Assembly (NCBI GenBank): GCA_024803745.1 | Contig: JANJXV010000037.1 | Span: 10,555,001-10,619,000, forward strand | DNA from: Megascapheus bottae | Lineage: Eukaryota; Chordata; Mammalia; Rodentia; Geomyidae | Direction of reading: 5' to 3' | Length of the DNA: 64,000 nt | Part shown: in pieces, positions 21,054 to 31,899 of the stretch | Layout of the letters: every line of letters starts with the position of its first letter | How positions within the stretch are numbered: the first letter of the stretch is position 1 | The notes under the pieces: generated by a model | Databases searched by the model: none | What the model saw: the letters and a program-made list of their open reading frames with translations, nothing else | What the model was told of the DNA's origin: nothing | Made by a program: the position numbers and the translations under genes

Positions 21054-21104
<51 letters not shown>

Positions 21105-24100
21105 CTGCCTGCCAGGCCGCAGGGCCTCGTGGGGCTGCTGGAGATGGGGTGACTCATGTCTCCTGAGCTAATCCCGCCACCCGCCCGCCCAGCTCACCCT
21201 GCTCGGCTGGGCTCATGGCCGCCAGCACTGGGGGGTGGGGGGGAGGAGCGGGCAGACGCGGCAGGGAGGCTGGCTTGATAAATAACCTGCTGCTTCCCTA
21301 GGCCTCTGAAGGGAAGGCTGCGCGACGACGTGGAAGAGAAGGAGGGGGAGGTGAGGGAGGCCACCTTGGCCCCCAGGCTCCGGCTGCCCTGGCCCCACAG
21401 CCCAGGCTGCAGCTCTGGTTCCTGTTTCATCGAAACCTGAGCTGGGAAAAGCCTATCGGGTCATCTTGCCTGTCCCGCCAGCCGCCAGGCCCAGGCAAGC
21501 TGCCCCTCAGGGGACAAGCCTGAAGCCTGGTAGGTGGGTGGGTGGGTGAGGATATTTCTGTCCAGACTAAATGCAGTTCCAGGATTCTATGCACCCCTCA
21601 ACAGCTGCTCCCAGTCTCCCCTCTTCAGAACTGGGTAAATATAACCCCTAACCTCCCCCCCACAAGCAAACCCCAAAGCTGCTCCCAACCCCCACGACCA
21701 CACCCATATGAAGGGAAGGGGAAGGGTGGGTAACCACACTGCATGATCTTGGGCTAGTGTATACCCTCTTGGCATTACTCATCTCCAGGCCCTGGACTAG
21801 TGACTAACAGATCTAGCAGTGGACCATAAGACAACTGAGTTAGGGGTCTCTTTACAGTGGCTACAAGGCTTATGGCCCCCCTTATAGCACACAAACTGTC
21901 TTTAAGCTTATAAACATGACCCCCTCCACCCTGCCTGTTCCTTGCCCAGGCCGGGCAATACCAGGCTCCTCCAATCTGCCCCAGCCGGACCCTGGCCAGG
22001 AAACAAGTTGTGCCAGGCTGAGGGGGTGGGGGTAAGCATGACAGCTGCTATTTCCTGGAGGCCACAGTCAGGCACAATCTAGATTCCTGCCTGGCTCAAC
22101 AATTCACCAAAGAGCAACTCTTCCAGGCTCCAGGCTGAACCAAGGCGTCCCCTCCCCGGCATGAGCACCATCTCAGATGGTCAGCCCACTTCTTCACGGC
22201 TCGGGTATGGGCAGAGGGCATCTGGCTAAAGCAGCCTCTAGAACTGAAAAGAGTGATAATCTCTTTAGGGTTCAACAGGCCAGGAGGCAGCCTCTATTTC
22301 CCTCCTCCTCCTGCCTTCCTGCCTGCCTGCCCGCCTGCCCACCCGGCTGCTTCCCCCAGCCCCACATGCACCAAATTCCCCACATGCTTGTCTGTCTCTG
22401 ACAGCTCACGCAAATACTTGGCTGCTCGGGCACCCGCTGTTCTGAGCCCGCTGTGCCTCCACCCTGTCTTCCGGGGGGAGGGGGGTCTGCAGACACAGCC
22501 AGGGATGCAGCCAGGGATGGGAGGGGGCCAGAGCTCAGGAGCCTGGAGAAGGCAGTGGAGAAAAAACAGGGGCAGGAGAGACTAGACTCAACTCCAAAGC
22601 ACCATGCCCTAGGCCCTGGCCTGGGGACCTGGGAAGCCATACTGTGAGCCAGTCTAGCTGGCTGGCAGCTGCCAACACCCCCGCTGCCTCCCCTGCCCCC
22701 CCCAACCTCCCAGGAGGACCTTCCGGAGGCCTCCCACTTGCCTCTGCCCATGAAACAGCATCTGCTAGCTCCACAGCAGCAGCTCAGGATGGGGTGGAGG
22801 GCACAAGACCCTAAGGGAAGGCTTTGAAATCTTGAGGATGGCCCGACCCTTCACCAGAGCATGGGAGTACATTCCAGCCCTCCCACAGTGCGAGGGGCAC
22901 ACCTGCCCAGCTTCCATGTCATCAAGTGGGCTGACTGGGGAGGGGCTTCTGCTCCCTGTCCTGCTTGCCTGATTTCCTTCCCAGAAGAAAAGTATGGACA
23001 ACACTTCTGTAAAATAGCTGGGATTTTCTGCTGGACAATGCCTCATTGGCTAGCTTCTTACCTGCCCTAAGCCATTCCTGTACCCAACCACACACCCCAC
23101 CTCATTTCTGCAGCCAAGTATTTGCCACTTGCTTTAGCACCCCCAACATCCAGCACTGTGTGAATGACTAGCTCCATTTTGCAGATGGGGTATACTGAAG
23201 TCAGGAAAGAGACCCAAGAGACCTCCCATCTTATGGCTCTTCCTAGAAGAAATGGACTCAAGTCTTACCCTCTCTGTCCACTGACCATCCATAACACATC
23301 TTGCTTAGGTAGACCAAGTCAGACTTCCCTTAGGCTTGAGGGGAATATGCAGAGTAGCCATATTATTTAGTCCAGGGCTAAATATCCTTTGGCTCTTTCG
23401 GACTATTCTCCATAACCCGAGAGTGTTCCTGGGCAGAATCCCAGCCTCACTGTCCCTGTGACACTATGCTGTGGGTAAAGCTCCCTCTCCCCATTGCACA
23501 GATGGGGCTGCTGAGGCCCCTAGGGGAGGCGAGCTGCAGGCAGCCATGAGTCACAGGGGGAGCTGGGAAGGCGCCCGGACCTGCCGGCTGTCGCTGGAAG
23601 CAACAGCCTGCATTTCCTCCTCACGCTGGTGCCTGGGGAAGCGTGGGCAGCAGGCAACTGGCGGCCACAGGGAGGACCCCTCCTGTGCCAGCAGGCCAGC
23701 CACATCCCCTTGCCATCCCTCCTGGGGTGTGGCCTGGAGCCCACCACCTAAGGCAGAACTGGCATTACTGCCACAGGAATAGACTAAGGAGTTCAACCTG
23801 TGTGACTCAGAAAAGCTTTCTCCCAGAGCCTCAATGTCCCCTGATAACAAACAAGATTGAAACGTGGCCATTCATGCTTCCATCCCACAGGAAAAAACCA
23901 GGCTTCTATGATTCTAGAATCCCAGCATGACAAGAATGTTGATTTGCGAATCCTCCCATTCCAAGTAGTCTATGACTCTAGATTACTGTCACTAAAAATT
24001 CTAGACTGCCAAGAGCTGACAGTCTTGGGAAGGGGCCGTGTCTACTTGTCTTCCTTCTCTGAGCTCAGTTAACCAATTTCCCACTAGGTTTGGTGGAGGT

Positions 24101-25492
24101 AGGTTGGAAGAATGAGGGGCTGGGTTTCCCCTATCGGAGTCACTGTGTCAACAGAAAATGGCATGAAAAGGGGTGGGGAGCTGTGTTTTAGTCTGGGGGA
24201 CAGCCTATTCCTCCTCTTGACACATAGACTCATGAAGTGTCACAGAAGTGGACTTGCAGGGAAGTAAGAGTGGGAGGTTAAGGGTCGGTGATTTTGCTGG
24301 GGAGGGCCTGTGTCAGGTCAGGGCTAGTCTCTCTGCTTCTCAAGTTCCAAGCCAAGCTCCAAGCTTTATCTTCCTGTCTTCACCACCCACTGTTTCCTTC
24401 TTCCCACCACAGCCCCTTAACCTCCCAGGCAGACCCTGATTCAGGCCAGCTGGCAGCCAGCAGCCAAGGCAAAGACTTCCCTAGTCCATTTGATAGATGG
24501 AAAAGCTGAGGCTGAGAAGAGACAACCCACCCCACCAGTTTGGCCAGCAACCTATAGATGGTCCCTGGCACCTCAACTCTTTCCCTTTTACTAGGTCAGT
24601 GAGTCCATATACCAAAAAAAAAAAATGTCCAGCAGCACACCAACCCAATAGTATCCCTTGAGAGCGCTCAGTCCCACAACTGATTATTTAATGTACTCAT
24701 TTATCTATCCAACTAGCAAATCAGCTTATTGTTCTGCTGCAGGGAGGCCTACTACCAAGGGTTATAAAGCCTGAGGAGGTAGAAGGCCTATGTTTAGTAA
24801 GTACTAAGGGAGTCTGTTTTGTGTGCCACACAATATGCAAAAGTGCAGGAAATGCCAGAGGAACCAATCCTGGCTGTCTTCATGGCACTGGAAGTCTGTA
24901 ATGGGTTCTGCTAAGACCCAGTCCCACTTACCAGTGGCTAGCTACCAACTCTCCAAGCCTCAGTTTTCTCATCTGTATATGGGGGGGGGGGGGGCTAAGA
25001 ACACCAGACTCCATGGGCTCCTGTGGGGATTAAAGGAGCAAAGGCCTGAAAGCTGTAAACACAGTGGCTGCCCCAGTAAGGGCTGAGGATAGCTAGCCAT
25101 TATCACTGTCGCTGTACAATAGATGATCTAACAGAAGTAATGGTGGGGGCAGAGACTGATCACAAGGAAATATTACTTGGTGTCGGCACTGAGGTACAGG
25201 AAGGCATCACTGCCACATCCCTCAATGTCAGGAGACATAGCCCTCCCTTCAATGGCAGTATGTGTTCCTCGTTAGGGAGTCTTTCTGCATACACACAGGT
25301 GCAAACACTTAGGTGTGCATAGACGGCTGAGTGAGCAATCTGAGGTGTCTGTCCAGTGACACCTGGAACACAGCTGCTCAAGCCCCGGCCACTACCACCC
25401 TATCACTATCCATTACACGTAACTTCAGCAGAGCCGAGGGACTGTGGCAAAAGTGGACCTAGGCTTGGTGAAAAGAAGCTCGGAAAGATTTA
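20121..25492. other. 5.4 kb block free of rodent SINEs
   Basis: Mostly GC-rich unique DNA with a (GT)n run at 21058-21102 and only fragments of ancient MIR (near 23160-23215, 24440-24560 and a reversed one at 24905-25078). A 14-base poly-G lies at 24981-24994. No exon recognised. Such SINE avoidance in a SINE-rich locus often marks regulatory constraint. Confidence 0.5.
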
Positions 25493-25679
25493 TTTTGGTC
25501 AGTCCTAGGGCTTGAACTCAGGGCCTGAGGTGTCCTTGGACTTTCTCAAGGCTAGAGGCTCCACCGCTTGAGCCATAGCACCACTTCCAGCTTTTTCTAT
25601 GTATGTGGTACACCAAAATGGAACTCGGGTCTTTGTGCATACTAGGCAAGCACTCTACCACTAGGCCAAACTCCACCCT
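25493..25679 (-). repeat. IDL-Geo SINE
   Basis: Reverse copy from GGTCAGTCCTAGGGCTTG to CACTAGGCCAAACTCC, with several private changes (GTACACCAAAATGGAACTC). Confidence 0.85.
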
Positions 25680-25964
25680 CTTTTCTTTCTTTCTTTGCAT
25701 AGTTCTGGCCGACCAACTATAGACCTAGGTTAGGTCCCTGGATGGAGGACATTGGGTGTCAGGTCCCCTGTTTCCCCACCATATGCCCATAGCAGCATCA
25801 CAAACAAGTGTTGCTGTGACAGGCCAGACAGGCTGAGGAGGTGAGAGGAGGTCACAGGCATGGGAGGGAGTGGTGGGCCCAAGGGCCATGTGGGGTCTGC
25901 CAGACAAGGGAGGGTGAGTACAGGACTCCCCAGGGGCCACCAGGCAGGCCTGGCTCTGCCCTGC

Positions 25965-26130
25965 TGGGGCCAGCAGCTGGAGGGGAATAAATATAGCGTG
26001 GGGCGTCCCAGCCACATTCCTGGGAGGCCAGCGCGGCTGCCTGCCCGCTGCTCTAAGCAGAGCACAGCAGCCAGGGCCCAGAGCCGCCACTGCCCTCTTC
26101 CCAAACAAACAGAAAAATAAATAAAACCAG
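25965..26130. promoter_or_regulatory. Candidate regulatory element with a TEAD-like site
   Basis: Repeat-free block with GGAATAAATATAGCG, then ACATTCC at 26014-26020 (the TEAD core), then GCGC-rich sequence and AGAAAAATAAATAAAACC. Its composition contrasts with flanking GC-rich DNA. Regulatory role inferred only. Confidence 0.3.
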
Positions 26131-27099
26131 CTCTCATGGCTGGCCAGCCCAGCTGGGGGGAGCGGGGGATGGCAGGAAGGGGTGGATGGGGAACAGCCAG
26201 ACAGGACCAGTTGCCGTGGTTTCTTTTCCATTGGGTAGGAGAAGGCCAACAAAAGAGGAAAATGGAGGAAAAGGGCAAGGAGATGGTCAAGAGGAGGGGA
26301 CAGACCCACAGAAAGGTGGGAGGGGGGTGTCACAAGTGGAGGTAGGGGATAGGGAAGTCAGGAGGGACGGGGAAAGCAACAAGGATAGATGCTGCTGTTG
26401 GGGCTGTGGGAAGGCAGAGGCAGCCTCTAGGTCAGTAATTCAGTGACAGGGATGGGGGTGGTAGCAGGCAGACAAAGAGGGCTGTGTGGGCTGGGGCAGG
26501 GGGGCAGCTTGAAAGGGCCATGAAATATTAAAAAGCCTAGGCCAGTGAGTGACAGAGGTCATAGAAAGCAGGACACTAACTAGTGAGCACTGAGGGACCC
26601 CAAGACAGAAGGCTGCCCCCTCCCAACCTGTCACAGCCAGTCTCCCCAGCTCTCTTGCCACCAGCCTTCCTTTCTGTTTTGCCATGGACAGTTCCCTCTT
26701 TGCAGTTCCCTCTTCCCTTGGGGTGATCTGGGCACAGCCGGCCTTCCAGAGCTGCCAGCCACCCTAGCAAGAAAGCCAGGAGGCCTGTCAGCACAGCCAC
26801 TGCCACGGGTGTCTCCTGAGGAAGAAGGGGCAGACATCTAGCGTCCCCTTCCCAGAACAAATCAGCTAAGCCACCACGTTCCTCAGAGACCCACGGGCAG
26901 GGAAGGAAGACTGCTTCACAGCTCAGCTGAGCCAGCAGGTCCTTTCCAGGCCCCATTACCAGCCCATGACCTTGGCTAGTCTCTAGCCCCCCAACCTGTG
27001 TCATCAGCCCTTCCCCACACCAGACAGGCTTGGTGTATAGAAAGAAGGCAATTAATAGGCAGGAAACCAGGCAGGTAACCCTATCACTCACCCCAAGGT

Positions 27100-27967
27100 C
27101 CGTGTTCTATCAGTCCCATTTTTCAGATGGGAAAGAGAAACCCAGGGAGGCAAAATAATGCACCAAGATCACATACCTGGTAATGAGCAAGCTAGAGTGT
27201 TGATGCTAAGTATATAAGCAATGTCACTGGGCGATATGAGGGACTCACCACCATAAAAGCCAACTTTTAGCCAGATTTGCTTATAGATGCCTGTAATCCT
27301 CCCAAAAGATCATGAGCTCAAAGCCAGCCAGGGCTACATATGGAGGACTTGTATTTTTTTGTGTGCTGGTCCTGGGGCCTGAACTCAGGACCAGGGTGCT
27401 GACCTTGAGCCACAGCTCCACTTCCTGCTTTGAGGGCTTAATTGGAGATTGGAGTCTCAGAGGCTTTCTAGCTGGCTCTGAACTGTGATCTTCAGGTCTT
27501 AGCCTCCTAAGGTGCTAGGATTACAGGGGCAAGCCACTGGTGTCCCATTGGAAGTACTGTCTTAAAAAATAAAATAAAATAAAAATAAGAGGGGTGCGAA
27601 TTGCCTAGCATACATGAAGCCTTGGGTTCAATTCCTCGGTACCACATAAACAGCCTTTAGCACAAAGGCTCAAGGAGTGCCTAGGCCTGAGTCCTGAGTT
27701 CAAGCTTCATGACTGGCATAAAAGAAAAAAAAAGACAAAAGCACCAACTTCAAGGTAACTAAATGCAAACTGTGAATGAGCCACCACCCATGCTGGGCAC
27801 TGTGTGATCCCTGTATTCATCTAAAATTGGTCTTGCGAGGCACCACTTATTATCCCATTCCAAAGATGAGGAAAACGGAGGTGTGCGGAGAGAATTTGTT
27901 CATGTCATAGATCTAGCTAGAGTGTGATAGGGCCAGGATTTGGAGCCAGGTCTGATGGACTGAATCC
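27100..27967. repeat. Mixed repeat cluster: MIR, composite SINEs, IDL-Geo fragment
   Basis: MIR (+) at 27100-27210; composite fragment (+) at 27265-27345; composite SINE (-) at 27350-27547; 5'-truncated IDL-Geo (+) at 27593-27733; MIR (+) at 27780-27967 with TATTATCCCATTCCAAAGATG. AT-rich (AAAAT)n lies between. Confidence 0.7.
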
Positions 27968-28078
27968 TACTGCTTATATATACTTGTCCAGGTGAGGAAG
28001 AGAAAGAAAGGGGAGTGAGAAGCACTGAGTGATCTCATGGCTTCTAGGACTTTCTCCTAAAACAAGGCACCATGGAGG

Positions 28079-28099
28079 AAAAAAAAAAAAAGGGAGACA

Positions 28100-28146
<47 letters not shown>

Positions 28147-28180
28147 GAAGGAAGGAAGGAAGGAAGAAAGAAAAAAGGTC
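28079..28180. repeat. (GAAA)n / (GAAG)n microsatellite
   Basis: Pure A run, then GAAA repeats that change to GGAA repeats. A purine-only tract of about 100 bases. Confidence 0.92.
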
Positions 28181-29482
28181 ACAACTGCCATGCTGGGGAG
28201 AGGGGTAGTCAGCAAATGCTCTGGGTACAGGAGTCAAGAAGAGCCTATGCAGGGTCCAAGTTAGGGTATGATATGGAGGTCTATCTAGAAGGATCTTCTA
28301 GATCTACTAGGTAACACAAGACTCCTCTCCCAGCACAGAGATACTGAGGTTGGTCTAGGGGCTGGCAGAGCCCCACCCTCCTGGTCCTCTGGGCTCCCAG
28401 GGTCAGTGGTAGCAGGAACTAATCACGGTCTCAGCCCCCACTCCAACCGACACTGGTGAAAGGTAGGTTGGGATCTCCCCCCCTTCCCAGTCACTACAAG
28501 CCCAGAGGGAGGCCAGCATCAGAGGCAGGAAATGAAGAAGAATTTGCGATCTAATTGAGCTGGCGGGGGATTAGGCAGCAGAATGCAATTACTGGGTCTG
28601 GAGCTGGGCCAGGGGCTCTGACACCCCAAGATGTAGCCTTGCCCAGGTGACTGGGCCCAACTATTCTCCTGGCTAGAGTCACTCAACTAGGGGGTGGAGG
28701 GATAGGTGAGCAAGGGTTGGGGCCACACTGCTCTCCTCAGCATGCTGAGAACTGCAGGGTTCTAGTCACATGTAATACTCAGAAGCAAGAAGTCTTCCTG
28801 AGAATTCTTCCCCAGGAGAATCAATGACAACCCTATGGATTCCCTATAAGAAGCAGGTAGACAGGCTGTGATCATGCATGTACATACATGTTTACATGCT
28901 CCCAGATAAGCCCTACACATTCATGTTTACCTGCATAAGGTGCAGATACACAGCTGGGGCCCTCTGCTGCCACTAGCTCCACCAAAGGGGAGAAACATAA
29001 AAAATACCCATGACCTTAAAATCCTTTTATTTCTGTAATCACAGGCTGCCATTGCCGTGGATACGCGCTGTCACCCTGGCCCCAGCCTGTCTCCCTCCAT
29101 GGCTTCCAAAACTCCCAGCAGGCAGGCAGGCAAGGAAGCTGCCCAGTTACTGCAAGGGGGAGGGGGAGGGTGGGAGGGAAGGTGACAAGGGAGAGGGCAG
29201 AATGGAAGGGGATAGAAAAACACACAATCTGGGCCACAAACAACCAGGTAGGGAAAAACTCAGAAAGAAGAGATCCAGGAAGAGAAAGGAACACATTGCC
29301 GACGGCCACCAAAGACACAGACCACTGCCCACACATCTCAGATATGCCACTTCTAGACTGGCGAGAATATTTAAATCCAGACACACACCACTCAGGCAGC
29401 CAGACACTCCCAGATTTATAAGCATATACAGATACACACCAGTCACAAATTTCAATTCTCCAAAATTGCAAACACACACACA

Positions 29483-29529
<47 letters not shown>

Positions 29530-30096
29530 CTTCCCAGATTGACAGAGCCTTATCTAACTTTTAGATACATAATCTCAGCTTCATCAGTAACTGAAGCATG
29601 AGGCATGGATATATACAATGCAGCTAATTCACCCTGATTCACTTCAGGGTGCCACATCCCGACACAGACAAACATTCTACACATTCACTCACAGATTATA
29701 GATACGACCCAGAGACCCACGTCCTGGGTCATATGCACACACTCCACCCAGGTTCTTACAGGGTAGACCAACAAACTTGTGCAACACAGCCTCATCTCTG
29801 CCACTTGACAATGCTTCTGGCTTTAGGAGGCAGGTAGAGAGAGGGTTAGAGATTTGAGGGGGCAGTCCTCTCTCATTGCCAACAGCCTGGGAGGGCTGGC
29901 TCTAAACTGGGGTAAGGGAGGCAGACAGCGAGGGGGACATAGGAGAAAGCAGGAAAAAAAAAAAAACAACAAAACTTTAGTGGGATATTCTTGTTGGGCA
30001 GTAGCGCGTGAGTAACGGGGGAGGTTTTTTTTTGTGGTCTGGTGAGTTCCAGCTATGAGTGAAAGTTTAACTATTAATACACTTAATCAAGGGCAC

Positions 30097-30129
<33 letters not shown>

Positions 30130-30227
30130 CACACACACAGCCCTAGGATAGGACCAGGTGTGAGGGGAGATCCAGGAAGCTCTCCTACCAGTGCCTGCTT
30201 CAATAGGGGCAGTTATTCATACGCTCG
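28181..30227. other. SINE-free presumed-intronic block with (CA)n runs
   Basis: Unique DNA with the candidate element at 28525-28615, a (CA)n run at about 29470-29527 and another at 30096-30140. No exon recognised. Confidence 0.5.
28525..28615. promoter_or_regulatory. Candidate conserved element
   Basis: Repeat-free block with GATCTAATTGAGC, GGGGATTAGG and ATGCAATTACTG in less than 60 bases, combining Lhx/Nkx-type TAATTG and bicoid-type GGATTA cores. It lies in a 2 kb SINE-free stretch. Confidence 0.3.
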
Positions 30228-30458
30228 ATTTTTTTTTTTCTTTTTTAGGTACAGGTACTAGGGCTTGAACTCAGGGCCTGAGCATTATCTGTGAGCTTCT
30301 TTTGCTCAAGGCCAGTGCTCTGCCACAGTTTTTTTTTGGTGGTTAATTGAAGAGTCTCAGGGACTTTCTTGTCTAAGCTAGCTTTGAACCAAAATCCTTA
30401 GCTCTCAGCCTCCTGAGTAGCTAGGATTACAGGTGTGAGCCACTGGCACCCTGCTCAA
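30228..30458 (-). repeat. Composite B1-like/Geo SINE
   Basis: T-run, then GGGCTTGAACTCAGGGCC, and ends CTGAGTAGCTAGGATTACAG and GTGTGAGCCACTGGC. An (ATGA)n repeat follows near 30508. Confidence 0.85.
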
Positions 30459-30955
30459 AAGAATAAGACTTGATATTCAGTGGTAGTTCAATACTTACAT
30501 ATCAAGCCAATGAATGAATGAATGAATGAATACTTATATGTAAGCAGTGAACAATGACAATAAATGGAATAATAAGCCCTATCTTTGACCAGTTAAAGCA
30601 TGCTCCAGAACACTGTTTGGGATTAGTTCTGAGTAGATGGGTCAGAACACACAGAGGCCTCTAGAAAAGTAGTTTGGGTCTGACTCTCTCACCCATATTC
30701 ACATACTTCTACCCCAACTCGTTTACCTTAGGAAGTCAGCTGACCTTATTTCAGACCCATTCTTCTCTCTCCTCCCAGGGAGACCACCATCTCCATTCTA
30801 CCTCTCAGGAATAACTAAGAGGAAAGGATATTTGATTCCCGGAGACTTGGTTCTTTAGACAGATGCAATCGTACTATATACTCCAATGGCCTCAGTGTCA
30901 TACTAGACAAATAGGTAGGCAAGAAACCTGAATGGGTAACAAAAACAGAGGTAGT

Positions 30956-31149
30956 AGCTGGGCACCAATGACTAAGGCCTGTAATCCTAGCCACTCCTCA
31001 GAAGGCTGAGAGCTGAGGATAGTGGTTCAAAGCCAGCCAGAGCAGGAAAGTCCATGAGACTTTATATCACCAATTAACTACTAAAAACCTGGAAGCAGTG
31101 CTGTAGCTCAAAGTGATTTTGCACTAGGCTTAAGTGCAAAAAAAATACA
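30956..31149 (+). repeat. Composite B1-like/Geo SINE
   Basis: GCTGGGCACCAATGACTAAGG, TGTAATCCTAGCC, the spacer CACCAATTAACTACTAAAAA and a short, degraded right half ending in A. Confidence 0.8.
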
Positions 31150-31899
31150 AATTGAGGTAGTCATGGTGGGAGCTCTAGGCCCTCAACCCAGGACACAGAG
31201 ATCCTCTCCCTTCTTTTCCCCTCCCCTCCCCCAACACGACCCAGCCCAGCTTGGTGGACATTCCAGGCCTCACGTGATAAAAAGAAGGCCACTGGCCCTG
31301 GGGTAAGTCAACAGGCTCTGTTGGGGGAGAGATAGGAGGCCCAGGCCAGGGTCACCTGCTGAGCCAGGAAAACATCCAGGCCCCAATACACACATAAATA
31401 AGGCACCAACTGCAAACCAGTCAAGGGTCTGTCTGCTGCAGGGAACGTCTCTGCCTCCACTTGGAAAGTGAGGGCAGCATGGAAGGAGGCTCGAGGCTGG
31501 CAAGGGCTTCCCCTGGAGTCCCAGGTCCTGCCAGGATGGAAGGGAGACACCGACCAAACTCCCAGCGCAGACGAGGAATGCAAAGGCCAACTTCCCTCAG
31601 CTGTTCCCACCCCTCCCCAGGGCAAAAACCAAACTGTCACTCCCTCCTTCCCTAGTAGAGAGGGCAATTTCCGCTCTGGGAGGGGGGTGACAGCTGCAGA
31701 GCGGGGCCACCCCCCCCTCCAGCTCCAGCTCGACTCTCCTCGAGGGAAACTGCTAAATCAACACCACGCAGTTGCAGGCGTCTCACAGCACGGGCCTCAA
31801 AAAAGAGGGTTCCAGGGAGTCCCCATTCCTGGGTTTCCAGGGGTAGCTGGAATCGAGACAGGAGGGTCTCACGAGGGGACGCTCAGTGCTAATCATCCG

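Noticed and set aside
21058..21102. CRISPR-like or other spaced direct repeat arrays
   Set aside because: All regular arrays here are simple microsatellites with no unique spacers of constant length.
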